Shown piece by piece: positions 28,357-37,040 of a stretch of 64,000 bases of DNA (positions are counted from its first letter, which is position 1; the number at the start of each line of letters is the position of its first letter). The DNA is taken from the NCBI RefSeq assembly GCF_022549215.1, contig NZ_JAKZFC010000002.1:186001-250000 (forward strand). Direction: 5' to 3'. This stretch comes from Solibacillus palustris. Its GTDB lineage: Bacteria > Bacillota > Bacilli > Bacillales_A > Planococcaceae. The position numbers and the translations under genes are program-made. The notes beneath the pieces were generated by a model, which saw only the letters and a list, made by a program, of their open reading frames with translations, searched no databases and was not told where the DNA came from.

Positions 28357-28755
28357 ATGATGCAAAGATTAATGACTGCTGTTGTTGCAGCATTGGTATT
28401 TACGGTAAGTTTAAAAGGATTACATTTATTTCATTTGATTAAGTGGAATCCAATACACTTTTTACAAAAAGTCGAAAAGTTTGAATGGACGACATTTGCT
28501 TGTTGGATGGTACTATTTTTTATCCTGTTTGCAGTTGCGTATGTTTTATTAATTATATTTCAACTACCTATATTTGTTTCTCCTTTAGTTGTTTCGCTCG
28601 TTTTTGGACTCGTAATGGCATTAGTTGTTGAGTGGCAAGTTCGAAATCTTCCTATTGAATGGACATCGATTAAAAAGTTATCTGTACCATTTATTGTACT
28701 GTTACTTATTTCGATGCGCTTTTTATCGGAAACCGCCTTTACGATACGTAAATAA
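28357..28755 (+). CDS. yqhR: YqhR family membrane protein
   Basis: A 132-residue integral membrane protein with four hydrophobic segments (about 5-25, 45-70, 75-92 and 105-125) and a KGLHLFHLIKWNPIHFL stretch between the first two. Position (between yqhQ and aroQ), size and topology match YqhR, a B. subtilis membrane protein of unknown function. AAGGGGAGTT precedes ATG 28357. Confidence 0.8.
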   Translation: MMQRLMTAVVAALVFTVSLKGLHLFHLIKWNPIHFLQKVEKFEWTTFACWMVLFFILFAVAYVLLIIFQLPIFVSPLVVSLVFGLVMALVVEWQVRNLPIEWTSIKKLSVPFIVLLLISMRFLSETAFTIRK

Positions 28756-28836
28756 CTATTTCGTAATTCGAAAGTATTGAAGTCTGAAAACTCTGTGATA
28801 AAATAAAGGGCAGTACGTAAAAAAGGAGCGCTAAAA

Positions 28837-29262
28837 ATGAAATATCTCGTTTTAAATGGTCCTAATTTAAATCGTTTAGGCAAGCGTGAACCAGAAATTT
28901 ATGGTTCAGAAACGCTAGATGATGTAAAACATAAATGTGAAGTACTTGTTGCACAGTTTGAGGCTACAGTAGATTTTCGTCAATCCAATCATGAAGGACA
29001 GTTAATCGACTGGATTCATGAAGCTGCAGATACTGAAGTTGCTGGCGTTGTAATTAATCCTGGCGCATATACACATACAAGTATTGCGCTACGAGATGCC
29101 ATTGCTTCAGTGGATGTACCTGTTATTGAAGTACATATTTCAAATATTCATGCACGTGAAGCTTTTCGTCATGAATCTAAGCTAGCGGCAGAATGTGTTG
29201 GGCAGATATGCGGTCTAGGAACATTCGGCTATGAGTTAGCATTACGCAAGTTTTTACAATAG
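28837..29262 (+). CDS. aroQ: Type II 3-dehydroquinate dehydratase
   Basis: A small (141-residue) dodecamer-forming enzyme that dehydrates 3-dehydroquinate to 3-dehydroshikimate in chorismate biosynthesis. The N-terminal [17 protein letters not shown] contains the flexible loop and catalytic tyrosine. [16 protein letters not shown] supplies the asparagine and tyrosine lining the active site. [17 protein letters not shown] holds the catalytic histidine. AAAAAGGAGCGC precedes the ATG, and pepP follows after 21 bp. Confidence 0.97.
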   Translation: MKYLVLNGPNLNRLGKREPEIYGSETLDDVKHKCEVLVAQFEATVDFRQSNHEGQLIDWIHEAADTEVAGVVINPGAYTHTSIALRDAIASVDVPVIEVHISNIHAREAFRHESKLAAECVGQICGLGTFGYELALRKFLQ

Positions 29263-29283
29263 TAGAAAAGGGGAGTACTAATT

Positions 29284-30342
29284 ATGAAACTAGCAAAATT
29301 ACGTCAAGCATTAATCGACAACCAAGTCGATGCAATTTTAATTACAAATGAATACAACCGTCGTTACATGACAGGCTTCACTGGAACGGCTGGGGTAGCT
29401 ATCGTTTCACAAAATGATGCAGTTTTTATTACAGATTTTCGTTACACAGAACAAGCTGCAGCACAAATAAAAGATTTCCGTATTGAGCAACATAAAGGGA
29501 CAATCTTTGAAGAAGTAGCAAACCAAGCAGCGATAATGGGTGTGAAAACATTAGCTTTTGAAAAAGACGCAATGCATTACGGCACGTACGAAGTGTATAA
29601 ATCTTCTGTAAAAGCTGATTTTGTTCCACTTTCAGGTGTTATTGAAAAAATTCGCTTGATTAAGAGTCAGGAAGAGATTAATATTATTAAGGTTGCATGT
29701 GAAATTGCAGACAATGCATTTACACATATTTTAAATTTCATCAAGCCAGGCATTACTGAACTTGATGTATCAAATGAATTAGAATTTTTCATGCGTAAAC
29801 AAGGTGCTACAAGCTCATCTTTTGATATTATCGTTGCGAGTGGTCTACGTTCTGCGTTACCACATGGAGTAGCAACTGATAAAATCATTGAAACAGGTGA
29901 TTTTGTAACGCTTGATTTTGGTGCTTACTATAATGGTTACATTTCGGATATTACACGTACAGTAGCTGTAGGACAACCTTCTGAGCAGCTAGTGGAAATG
30001 TACAACGCTGTGTTAGAGTCACAACTTTTAGCGCTTGAAAAAGTAGGACCTGGTATGACAGGTGCACAAGCAGACGCTGTGTCTCGTGATTATTTGAAAT
30101 CTAAAGGCTTAGGTGAAGCATTCGGTCACTCATTAGGCCATGGCATTGGTTTAGAAGTGCATGAAGGTCCTGGACTGAATTTCCGTTCAGAAGTTGTGTT
30201 AGAGCCAAATATGGTTGTAACAATCGAGCCAGGTGTATACATTCCGGGCGTTGGCGGTGTTCGAATTGAGGACGATATTTTAATCACAGAAACGGGAAAT
30301 GAAATTCTAAATCATTCTGATAAAAAATTAATCATTTTATAA
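29284..30342 (+). CDS. pepP: Xaa-Pro aminopeptidase (M24 family, YqhT-like)
   Basis: A cytoplasmic metallopeptidase of 352 residues that removes N-terminal residues before proline. The creatinase-like N-terminal domain (about 1-125) leads into a pita-bread catalytic domain (about 130-350) with all five metal ligands visible: aspartates in TLDFGAYYNGYISDITRT, a histidine in GHSLGHGIGLEVHEGP and glutamates in TIEPGVYIPG and RIEDDI. It is encoded just before efp, whose product helps ribosomes through polyproline; this pairing is conserved in Bacillales. Confidence 0.95.
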   Translation: MKLAKLRQALIDNQVDAILITNEYNRRYMTGFTGTAGVAIVSQNDAVFITDFRYTEQAAAQIKDFRIEQHKGTIFEEVANQAAIMGVKTLAFEKDAMHYGTYEVYKSSVKADFVPLSGVIEKIRLIKSQEEINIIKVACEIADNAFTHILNFIKPGITELDVSNELEFFMRKQGATSSSFDIIVASGLRSALPHGVATDKIIETGDFVTLDFGAYYNGYISDITRTVAVGQPSEQLVEMYNAVLESQLLALEKVGPGMTGAQADAVSRDYLKSKGLGEAFGHSLGHGIGLEVHEGPGLNFRSEVVLEPNMVVTIEPGVYIPGVGGVRIEDDILITETGNEILNHSDKKLIIL

Positions 30343-30359
30343 TTTGGAGGAAATAACTC

Positions 30360-30917
30360 ATGATCTCAGTAAACGACTTCCGTACAGGTTTAACGATTAT
30401 CGTAGACGGTAACTTATTCCGCGTACTAGAATTCCAACACGTAAAACCAGGAAAAGGTGCAGCATTCGTTCGTTCAAAATTACGTAACCTACGTAATGGT
30501 AACGTAACAGAAAAAACGTTCCGTGCAGGTGAAAAAGTAGAAAAAGCGATGATTGATAACCGCAAAATGCAATACTTATATGCACAAGGTGACGAGCATG
30601 TGTTCATGGACATGGAATCTTATGACCAAACAACTTTAGCGGAAGCTCAAATTCAAGATGAGTTATTATACTTATTAGAAAACATGGAGCTACACATCCA
30701 ATCTTACCAAGGTGAATTAATTGGTATCGAGTTACCAAACACAGTAACTTTAGAAGTTGCTGAAACGGAGCCAGGTATTAAAGGTGATACAGCTTCAGGT
30801 GGTACAAAACCGGCGAAAATGGAAACAGGCTTAATCGTAAACGTACCATTCTTCGTAAACCAAGGCGACAAATTAATCATCAACACAACTGAAGGCTCTT
30901 ACGTATCACGTGCGTAA
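30360..30917 (+). CDS. efp: Translation elongation factor P
   Basis: EF-P (185 residues) binds between the P and E sites and rescues ribosomes stalled at polyproline. Three beta-barrel domains are present. The tip loop [17 protein letters not shown] carries the conserved lysine that is modified in B. subtilis. GGAGGAAATAACTC precedes the ATG 17 bp after pepP. Codon use is even and highly regular (many GTA/CGT/AAC), consistent with high expression. A strong terminator follows, ending the aroQ-pepP-efp unit. Confidence 0.98.
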   Translation: MISVNDFRTGLTIIVDGNLFRVLEFQHVKPGKGAAFVRSKLRNLRNGNVTEKTFRAGEKVEKAMIDNRKMQYLYAQGDEHVFMDMESYDQTTLAEAQIQDELLYLLENMELHIQSYQGELIGIELPNTVTLEVAETEPGIKGDTASGGTKPAKMETGLIVNVPFFVNQGDKLIINTTEGSYVSRA

Positions 30918-30925
30918 TTGATTAA

Positions 30926-30966
30926 AGATAGAAATGCTGTGTCATTCGGCATTTCTATCTTTTTTT
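30926..30966 (+). terminator. Terminator after efp
   Basis: AGATAGAAATGC at 30926-30937 is the exact complement of GCATTTCTATCT at 30949-30960, followed by TTTTTTT. Confidence 0.9.
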
Positions 30967-31079
30967 ATTCTCTTTGAAAACGGCTTATTAGGACATATGG
31001 GAAAAATATAGAAAACGTTTACAAATTTCACCCAAAGAAAGTAGAGATTAAGTATAATTAAGAAAAGGAGTGAACAGCT

Positions 31080-32081
31080 ATGATTACAAAATTTCAATTA
31101 GTAAAACCAATTATCCAAGCACCGATGGCAGGAATTACTACACCTGCATTTGTTGCAGCGTGTAGCGAAGCGGGTACGTTAGGTTCAATCGGGGCAGGCT
31201 ATTTAAATGGCGTAGAAACACTAGATTTTATTCGGGCAGTAAAGGAGCTTACAGACAAGCCTTTTAGTGTCAATTTATTTATACAAGAAGAGCCACGAAT
31301 TGATATTAATATTTTACAAGAGGCACGCGGGGCATTGCAGCCTATCTATGAAGAATTAGGGATTCCAGATACACAGCGTGTTGTATCAACAGAAGTGCTT
31401 GAAGGGCAAGTGCAAGCTATATTAGATGAAGGAGTAAGAATCGTATCATTTACGTTTGGTTTGCCTTCTGCAGAAGTAATTACTCGTTTGAAAAATAACG
31501 AAGTGTACTTAATTGGTACAGCAACAACGGTAGAAGAAGCTGAAGCTGTACAACAAGCTGGGTTAGATGCAGTTGTTGTACAAGGTTGTGAAGCTGGGGG
31601 ACATCGTGGCTCATTCACAGAATCAATTGAGTTAATCTCAACAGTCGAGCTCGTAGCAGGTGCAAAGGAAAAACTAACGATCCCTGTTATTGCCGCGGGT
31701 GGTATTATGACGAAAGAGCATGTCGAGCAAATGTTTAGCAGAGGTGCAGATTATGTTCAAATTGGAACAGCATTATTAACTGCACATGAATGTGATGCGA
31801 GTGACACTCATAAGAATGCGATTATTAATTCTGAACAACAGTCAACTACTTTAACAAAAGCATTTACAGGTAAATATGCACGCGGCTTAAAAAACAAATT
31901 TACAGAACAGCTGCAAAATGCTGTTGTAGCGCCATATCCAATACAGCATTATTTAACATTACAAATCCGCAAAGAAAGCGCCATTCAAAATAAACCTGAA
32001 TATTTATCACTTTGGATGGGCGAAAACAGTTATTTAGCAAAGAAAGCATCGGTACAGGAAATTATTGATAGTTTATTTTAA
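31080..32081 (+). CDS. Nitronate monooxygenase-like flavoprotein (possible FabK relative)
   Basis: A 333-residue TIM-barrel flavoprotein. IIQAPMAGITTPAFVAACSE at the N-terminus, the histidine motif QGCEAGGHRGSF near residue 175, and the FMN phosphate-binding IPVIAAGGIMTKEHVEQMFSRGADYVQIGTA are typical of nitronate monooxygenases. Enoyl-ACP reductase FabK has the same fold and cannot be fully excluded. It has its own terminator at each side, so it is an independent unit. It occupies the place where spoIIIAA and spoIIIAB stand in B. subtilis, between efp and spoIIIAC. Confidence 0.85.
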   Translation: MITKFQLVKPIIQAPMAGITTPAFVAACSEAGTLGSIGAGYLNGVETLDFIRAVKELTDKPFSVNLFIQEEPRIDINILQEARGALQPIYEELGIPDTQRVVSTEVLEGQVQAILDEGVRIVSFTFGLPSAEVITRLKNNEVYLIGTATTVEEAEAVQQAGLDAVVVQGCEAGGHRGSFTESIELISTVELVAGAKEKLTIPVIAAGGIMTKEHVEQMFSRGADYVQIGTALLTAHECDASDTHKNAIINSEQQSTTLTKAFTGKYARGLKNKFTEQLQNAVVAPYPIQHYLTLQIRKESAIQNKPEYLSLWMGENSYLAKKASVQEIIDSLF

Positions 32082-32092
32082 TAGAATTCTTT

Positions 32093-32133
32093 AAGCTGAA
32101 TGGAAAGTTAATTACTTTTCATTCAGCTTTTTT
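32093..32133 (+). terminator. Terminator after the nitronate monooxygenase gene
   Basis: AAGCTGAATGGAAAG at 32093-32107 pairs with CTTTTCATTCAGCTT at 32115-32129, with T runs following. It separates this gene from spoIIIAC, so the sporulation operon needs its own promoter in the next 50 bases. Confidence 0.85.
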
Positions 32134-32186
32134 GGTCTTAATTTTTTTGGTGTTGCATATAGTTTGTCGTAAAGGAGGAGGGCTTA

Positions 32187-32396
32187 GTGGAACTACAAGA
32201 TGTGCTACGCGTTGCAGGTGTGGGAATTGTGATAGCACTTCTTCATATATTTTTTGAACAGCTTGGGAAAAAGGAATTTTCGTATTTTTTATTTTTCGTT
32301 GCGTATTTGTATATGACAATTGAATTGCTACGTTTTTTGAAACTATTTTTTCAAGAAATCGCCGTGTTTTTTCAGTGGTTAATGGCTATTAGCTAA
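32187..32396 (+). CDS. spoIIIAC: Stage III sporulation protein AC
   Basis: A 69-residue membrane protein with two hydrophobic helices (about 8-25 and 32-65); B. subtilis SpoIIIAC is 68 residues. It begins DVLRVAGVGIVIALLHIFFEQLGKKEF, very like the family. The start is GTG 32187 behind AAAGGAGGAGGGC. It is part of the mother-cell channel complex that, with forespore SpoIIQ, connects the two cells during engulfment. It is the first gene of the operon here: spoIIIAA and spoIIIAB are absent. Its stop overlaps the spoIIIAD start (TAATG). Confidence 0.9.
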   Translation: MELQDVLRVAGVGIVIALLHIFFEQLGKKEFSYFLFFVAYLYMTIELLRFLKLFFQEIAVFFQWLMAIS

Positions 32397-32773
32397 TGAT
32401 TATTCTATTTACTAGTGTTGTATTATTATTGTTGCTTATTCTTATTAAACAATCATTTGAAAAGCTCCATAGTATCATCGTTATTATTATCTTTTTTTTT
32501 ATCATGCAATTTATATTCCGTACTCAAGTTTATCCACTTTGGCAGCAGCTTGCCACATTATTTCATAGCGTTCCCTATAGTAAAGGGTTACTCTATACGG
32601 CGCTGCTATTTTTAAGTAAAGATTTATTTTGTGCCTTATTGAAACAGCTAGAGTATGAGGCTTATGAATCGTTAGTTACACTTTCGGTCCGCTTAACTGT
32701 TATTGTTTATTGGGTTAATGAGTTTGCACCACCATTTCAAACCTTTGTTCAGTTATTAGAGAGGCTATCGTAA
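32396..32773 (+). CDS. spoIIIAD: Stage III sporulation protein AD
   Basis: A 125-residue, four-span membrane protein of the SpoIIIA channel complex, slightly shorter than B. subtilis SpoIIIAD (133). Hydrophobic stretches lie at about 1-18, 22-45, 62-80 and 98-112, the last two separated by LKQLEYEAYESLVTLSVRLT. Position and overlapping TAATG junctions with AC and AE support the call more than sequence identity, which I judge to be modest. Confidence 0.82.
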   Translation: MIILFTSVVLLLLLILIKQSFEKLHSIIVIIIFFFIMQFIFRTQVYPLWQQLATLFHSVPYSKGLLYTALLFLSKDLFCALLKQLEYEAYESLVTLSVRLTVIVYWVNEFAPPFQTFVQLLERLS

Positions 32774-33684
32774 TGGAAGATTTCCTAGGGCTATTAGCTA
32801 CGCCACTTCAATCTATTTTTTCTATTATACTGTTAAGTTTGCTTTATGTAGGAGCTTATTTATTATTTGTTGCACTATTACCAAATGAAATGGCCATTAT
32901 TGAGCAACTTTTTATTTTATTGTTTATTGTAAGCTTTGCACAGCAAGTGATTGATGCATTTGTTGTTCTATATGAATTGATTTCGATTTTGCAAAGTTTT
33001 TTTGTCGCGGTAATCCCAATTCTTTCGGTGATGCTGTTAACGATGCAATCCATTTTTACATTACTCGCCTGGAATCCAATTGTAATTGTTGTAATTCAAT
33101 TTTTATTATTTGTCTCAACAAAGTTGCTCATACCTTCATTGATTATTGCGTTATTACTTGATATATCCACTAAAATTTTCCCTGCAATCTCTTTTGCAAG
33201 AGCGTCAGATTTGCTACGAAGCTCGGTATTAAGTTTTATCATTGCGGCGATAGTAGCGTTAACATCGATATTGACGTTTTCAGGAGCTGCACTCATTCAA
33301 ATAAATGATGCCGTCAAATCCCCAATTAAAAAATTGATCGAACAAAATATCCCACTAATAGGTAATTTAATCGTTGAAGGTTTGTCCTTTTTTCAAAAGT
33401 CTCAATCAATCGTTTCATCCTTTATAGGTGTTTCGTTTTTGGCTGTTGTTTTTAGTGCGGCATTTGCGCCAGCAATTATGTTATTAGGACATGCACTTAC
33501 ATTTAAGGTAATTGGTGCAATCATTGAACCTTTTACGAATACAAGATTGAGTGCATTATTTGATGATGTAGGTAAAACGTTATTTGTTGCATGTGCAGTG
33601 AGTGGTTTATTAGGCTTTGCGATTGTTTTCATTGTACTGCTCTGCATATTTTTTGTACAAACGTCTATTGGAGGGAGTACATGA
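32773..33684 (+). CDS. spoIIIAE: Stage III sporulation protein AE, lacking the N-terminal extracellular domain
   Basis: A 303-residue polytopic membrane protein aligned by eye with SpoIIIAE of B. subtilis (about 399 residues) from the first internal membrane segment onward; the family's signal peptide and first outer domain (about 85 residues) are missing. Retained stretches include VIPILSVMLLTM, IEQNIPLIGNLIVEG and the C-terminal FKVIGAIIEPFTNTRLSALFDDVGKTL. It starts in the stop codon of AD (TAATG), so no longer N-terminus is possible in this arrangement. The stop overlaps the start of the next small gene by 4 bp. Confidence 0.85.
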   Translation: MEDFLGLLATPLQSIFSIILLSLLYVGAYLLFVALLPNEMAIIEQLFILLFIVSFAQQVIDAFVVLYELISILQSFFVAVIPILSVMLLTMQSIFTLLAWNPIVIVVIQFLLFVSTKLLIPSLIIALLLDISTKIFPAISFARASDLLRSSVLSFIIAAIVALTSILTFSGAALIQINDAVKSPIKKLIEQNIPLIGNLIVEGLSFFQKSQSIVSSFIGVSFLAVVFSAAFAPAIMLLGHALTFKVIGAIIEPFTNTRLSALFDDVGKTLFVACAVSGLLGFAIVFIVLLCIFFVQTSIGGST

Positions 33685-33815
33685 TTGAATTATTTTTATT
33701 TGTGTTGTTAGGAAGTAGCCTATTATTTTTTGTTGAGGAAAAGGAATGGCAAACATATGTCAAGTTGGCATTATATATAATTTTTACTACATCGATTGCG
33801 TCACTGTTAGCATAA
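33681..33815 (+). CDS. spoIIIAF: 44-residue membrane peptide in the spoIIIAF position
   Basis: Only 44 residues, with two hydrophobic stretches (about 2-16 and 26-43) joined by the charged turn VEEKEWQTYVK. SpoIIIAF is normally about 200 residues: two N-terminal membrane segments then a soluble ring-forming domain. This peptide could correspond to just the two segments, with the soluble domain gone. GGAGGGAGTAC precedes the ATG, and the ATGA overlap with spoIIIAE shows coupled translation. Identity as AF is from position and topology only. Confidence 0.55.
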   Translation: MIELFLFVLLGSSLLFFVEEKEWQTYVKLALYIIFTTSIASLLA

Positions 33816-33869
33816 GTGGAAGTATACCTTCATACATTATGATGAATTCGATGAGGCAAGGGGGCGCAG

Positions 33870-34256
33870 TTGCTTACAAATGTGGATAAATCACGAGCAA
33901 AACGTCCTTTATTTATAGTTTTCGTATTGATTGTTGTTCTGTCGATTTTCATGGTGATGAGCTTGAGTGGTCAATCTGAACAAACGGATATACCTGAGCA
34001 ACAATTGGCAAAAATATTAAGTGAAATGGAGGATGTTGGACAAGTATTTGTATATTTTCATTATGAACAACAAAAAGAGAAACAGTTTTTAGCTGTTACA
34101 CAACAACAAAACATTACTGGTGTCATTATCGTGGCACAAGGTGCACAAGATGTACATGTTCAGCGGTTATTAAAGCAAACAGTAGGCAATGTACTACAAA
34201 TACCAACGCATCGTATACAAGTGGTCGCGATGCAACCCAAGGAGGAAGCAAAGTGA
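33870..34256 (+). CDS. spoIIIAG: Stage III sporulation protein AG, shortened
   Basis: A 128-residue protein with one N-terminal membrane span (about 13-32, RPLFIVFVLIVVLSIFMVM) and a soluble domain ending GVIIVAQGAQDVHVQRLLKQTV and IPTHRIQVV, which matches the ring-forming end of SpoIIIAG. B. subtilis AG is about 229 residues; the long insert between the beta strands that builds the tall channel barrel is largely missing. The start is TTG 33870 behind AAGGGGGCG. The stop overlaps the GTG start of AH (GTGA). Confidence 0.85.
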   Translation: MLTNVDKSRAKRPLFIVFVLIVVLSIFMVMSLSGQSEQTDIPEQQLAKILSEMEDVGQVFVYFHYEQQKEKQFLAVTQQQNITGVIIVAQGAQDVHVQRLLKQTVGNVLQIPTHRIQVVAMQPKEEAK

Positions 34257-34789
34257 AAGTAAAAAAACGAACAGTGTGGTTCTTTACATTAGCGAGTTTA
34301 GTGGCTGTAATTTCCGTGTTTTATATTTTTGAAGATCGCAATACACCGAATTTATTAAAGGTTTTTACAAATGATACTATTAGTGAAACAGAAATTTTAG
34401 GCGTGAGTCAAGATGGCTCACAAATGGTTACATCAGAAAGTGAGATGTTCCAGCAAATGCGTTTAGAAGCAAGCAATAAACGCAGTCAACTTCGTGAGCA
34501 ATTAACTCAAAAAGTTGCTTCAGCGGAACTTACAGCCGAAGAAAAAAACACAGCATTTAATGAGATGGAGCAGCTAATTAAGTTAGAATCGTCAGAAGCA
34601 ATGCTTGAGATGGTTGTAAAATCTTTAGGCTATGATGATGCACTTGTACGAGTTGAAGATCAGGATGTTAAAGTAACGGTGATGTCAGATGAGGTATCCA
34701 AACAACAGATAAATGAAATTGTCTATACGGTTCTCACTGAAATGGATGAAGATGTAAAAGTAACTGTTAACTACGAGCCTTTCAATTGA
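34253..34789 (+). CDS. spoIIIAH: Stage III sporulation protein AH
   Basis: A 178-residue mother-cell membrane protein whose outer ring domain binds forespore SpoIIQ. The N-terminus KKRTVWFFTLASLVAVISVF matches the family closely. The YscJ/FliF-like domain fills about 60-178 (MFQQMRLEASNKRSQLREQL ... SLGYDDALVRVEDQDVKVTV). B. subtilis AH is 218 residues; the difference is a shorter low-complexity linker. With this ring kept, docking to SpoIIQ should still be possible. It is the last gene of the operon, followed by 194 bp to accB. Confidence 0.92.
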   Translation: MKVKKRTVWFFTLASLVAVISVFYIFEDRNTPNLLKVFTNDTISETEILGVSQDGSQMVTSESEMFQQMRLEASNKRSQLREQLTQKVASAELTAEEKNTAFNEMEQLIKLESSEAMLEMVVKSLGYDDALVRVEDQDVKVTVMSDEVSKQQINEIVYTVLTEMDEDVKVTVNYEPFN

Positions 34790-34983
34790 AAACCTTGAAT
34801 AAAGATGCAAAAAGTATGTATGTGTTATATAGCAGTATGATAAAAAAATCATTGTTTTATCATTGAAATGTTGTGTTTTATACCGATTTTTCTAAAAAGT
34901 AAAATTAACTGTTTTAAAATAGTCGGAAAAATTATAAAATAGGGTTTGTATCCATGATTACTTTTTAAAAGGGAGAGTTAAGA

Positions 34984-35463
34984 ATGTTCAAAGTTCAAGA
35001 AATTCGTGAAATTATCAAATTAGTGGACGCGTCTTCAATTGACGAGTTCGTGTACGAAGCAGATGGGGCAAAAGTTAAACTAAAAAAGAAAAATGGTGTT
35101 ACTGAAGTTGTAGCTCCTAAAAAAGAAGCAGCACCAGCAGCTGTTGTTCCTGCACCAGCACCAGTAGTAGAAGCACCAAAAGTAGAAGTAGCACCAGCTG
35201 CACCAGTAGCAGATACAGCTGAACTTCATAAAATTACTTCTCCAATGGTTGGTACATTCTATCAATCTCCAAACCCTGATTCTCCGGCATACGTAAAAGT
35301 AGGCGATAAAGTGGGCGATGAGTCAATCGTTTGTATCGTAGAAGCGATGAAATTATTCAACGAAATCGAAGCTGAAATTAAAGGTGAAATCGTAGAAATT
35401 TTAGTAAAAGACGGCCAATTAGTAGAATATGGTCAACCTTTATTCTTAGTTAAAGCTGAATAA
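34984..35463 (+). CDS. accB: Biotin carboxyl carrier protein of acetyl-CoA carboxylase
   Basis: A 159-residue carrier whose biotin is carboxylated by AccC to supply malonyl-CoA for fatty acids. The N-terminal 40 residues are a helical dimerisation region, about 43-80 are an Ala/Pro/Val linker ([15 protein letters not shown]), and about 84-159 form the biotinyl domain with the biotin-accepting lysine in [20 protein letters not shown] precedes the ATG. accC follows after 18 bp. Confidence 0.98.
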   Translation: MFKVQEIREIIKLVDASSIDEFVYEADGAKVKLKKKNGVTEVVAPKKEAAPAAVVPAPAPVVEAPKVEVAPAAPVADTAELHKITSPMVGTFYQSPNPDSPAYVKVGDKVGDESIVCIVEAMKLFNEIEAEIKGEIVEILVKDGQLVEYGQPLFLVKAE

Positions 35464-35481
35464 TAAGGAGCGAATATACCA

Positions 35482-36846
35482 ATGAAAAAAGTATTGATCG
35501 CAAACCGTGGCGAAATTGCAGTACGTATTATTCGTGCATGTAAAGAGCTAGGTATTCAAACGGTTGCAGTATACTCAGAAGCTGATGCAGATGCGTTACA
35601 CGTAAAATTAGCTGACGAAGCATATTGCATTGGTCCAAAGTTATCTAAAGATTCTTATTTAAGCTTCCCAGCAGTTTTAGGTGTAGCTCAAAAAACAGGT
35701 GCTGATGGTATCCATCCAGGTTACGGTTTCTTAGCTGAAAACGCAGCATTTGCAGAGGCATGTGAAAATGCGGGAATTAAATTCATCGGTCCTTCATCGG
35801 ATGCGATTAAAATTATGGGTATTAAAGACGTTGCACGTGACACAATGGAAGCAGCTAATGTTCCTTTAGTTCCTGGTACTGGTATTGTTCCAAATATCGA
35901 AACAGGTAAAGAATGGGCTGCGAAAATCGGTTACCCTGTAATCATCAAAGCAACAGCTGGTGGTGGCGGTAAAGGTATCCGTGTAGCACGTACAGAAGAA
36001 GATCTTGTAAAAGGTATCGAAATTACTCAAAAAGAAGCAGCTGCGGCATTCGGCAACCCAGGTGTGTACTTAGAAAAATTTATCGAGTACTTCCGTCACT
36101 GTGAAATTCAAGTTTTAGCAGATGGTCATGGCAATGTTGTTCACTTAGGTGAGCGTGACTGTACCGTACAACGCCGTATGCAAAAACTTGTTGAAGAAGC
36201 ACCATCTCCAGCTTTATCAGAAGAGCGTCGTGCTCAAATGGGTGAAGCGGCAGTTAAAGCTGCAAAAGCTTGTAACTATGAAGGTGCTGGTACAATTGAG
36301 TTCATCTATGATTACCAAGAAGATAAATTCTACTTCATGGAAATGAACACACGTATCCAAGTAGAACACCCTGTTACAGAAATGATTACTGGTGTTGACT
36401 TAGTTCAACAACAATTAAAAATCGCTTCTGGCGCAGAATTACCATTCAAACAAGAAGATATTAAAATCAACGGTTGGGCAATTGAGTGCCGTATCAATGC
36501 TGAAAATGCATACAAAAACTTCATGCCTTCAGCTGGTACGGTAGAAACTTATGTTGTTCCTGGTGGTTACGGTGTACGTGTTGACTCTGCGGTATATGCA
36601 GGCTACACAATTCCACCGTACTACGATTCTATGGTAGCAAAATTAATCGTTCACGCGGATACTCGTGAAGAAGCAATCGCAAAAATGAACCGTGCTTTAT
36701 CTGAGTTCGAAGTAGCTGGCCCTGGAATTAACACAACAATTCCTTTCCACCAAGCACTTATGAACAACGAAGTGTTCCAATCTGCGAAATTCAATACGAA
36801 ATTCCTTGAAGAGAACGATATTTTAAACGCTAAATCAAAGGCTTAA
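35482..36846 (+). CDS. accC: Biotin carboxylase subunit of acetyl-CoA carboxylase
   Basis: This ATP-grasp enzyme (454 residues) carboxylates the biotin on AccB with bicarbonate. The N-terminal motif [19 protein letters not shown], the glycine-rich ATP loop [12 protein letters not shown], the catalytic [20 protein letters not shown] and the metal-binding [16 protein letters not shown] are all present. Length is normal. A terminator follows, so accB-accC form the unit; accA/accD are elsewhere, as usual in Bacillales. Confidence 0.98.
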   Translation: MKKVLIANRGEIAVRIIRACKELGIQTVAVYSEADADALHVKLADEAYCIGPKLSKDSYLSFPAVLGVAQKTGADGIHPGYGFLAENAAFAEACENAGIKFIGPSSDAIKIMGIKDVARDTMEAANVPLVPGTGIVPNIETGKEWAAKIGYPVIIKATAGGGGKGIRVARTEEDLVKGIEITQKEAAAAFGNPGVYLEKFIEYFRHCEIQVLADGHGNVVHLGERDCTVQRRMQKLVEEAPSPALSEERRAQMGEAAVKAAKACNYEGAGTIEFIYDYQEDKFYFMEMNTRIQVEHPVTEMITGVDLVQQQLKIASGAELPFKQEDIKINGWAIECRINAENAYKNFMPSAGTVETYVVPGGYGVRVDSAVYAGYTIPPYYDSMVAKLIVHADTREEAIAKMNRALSEFEVAGPGINTTIPFHQALMNNEVFQSAKFNTKFLEENDILNAKSKA

Positions 36847-36870
36847 TCGTAATTTATGCATAAATTATTT

Positions 36871-36904
36871 CCCTCTAACACATGGTGTTAGAGGGATTTT
36901 TTCT
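36871..36904 (+). terminator. Terminator after accC
   Basis: CCCTCTAACAC at 36871-36881 is the exact complement of GTGTTAGAGGG at 36885-36895, with a 3-base loop and followed by ATTTTTTCT. Confidence 0.9.
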
Positions 36905-36978
36905 ATTTGCTAAAAAGTCTGACTAAGCGAAATAGTATAACATTTATTATTTGTGGTAAATATATTGCATTTCATCTC

Positions 36979-37022
36979 AAAAACGAATACTATAGTTGAG
37001 TTCTTAAATAATGTTCGTGTTT
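36979..37022 (+). promoter_or_regulatory. Candidate pair of PurR boxes before the purine permease
   Basis: AAAAACGAATACT (36979-36991) and, on the other strand, AAACACGAACATT (37010-37022) resemble the PurR box AWWWCCGAACWWT with three and two mismatches. They are inverted and 18 bp apart, near the spacing seen in B. subtilis, where purine permease genes are in the PurR regulon. No purine riboswitch is present. A possible -10, TATAGT, lies at 36991-36996 between them. Confidence 0.35.
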
Positions 37023-37040
37023 TTGAAAGAAGGAATGAAT

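Noticed and set aside
32135-32163. SigE promoter of the spoIIIA operon
   Set aside because: CATATAGT resembles a SigE -10, but the -35 at the right spacing (GTCTTAA) is poor; too weak to list as a site.
36905-37040. Purine riboswitch before the permease
   Set aside because: The conserved core and the three-way junction pattern of purine riboswitches are not found in the leader.
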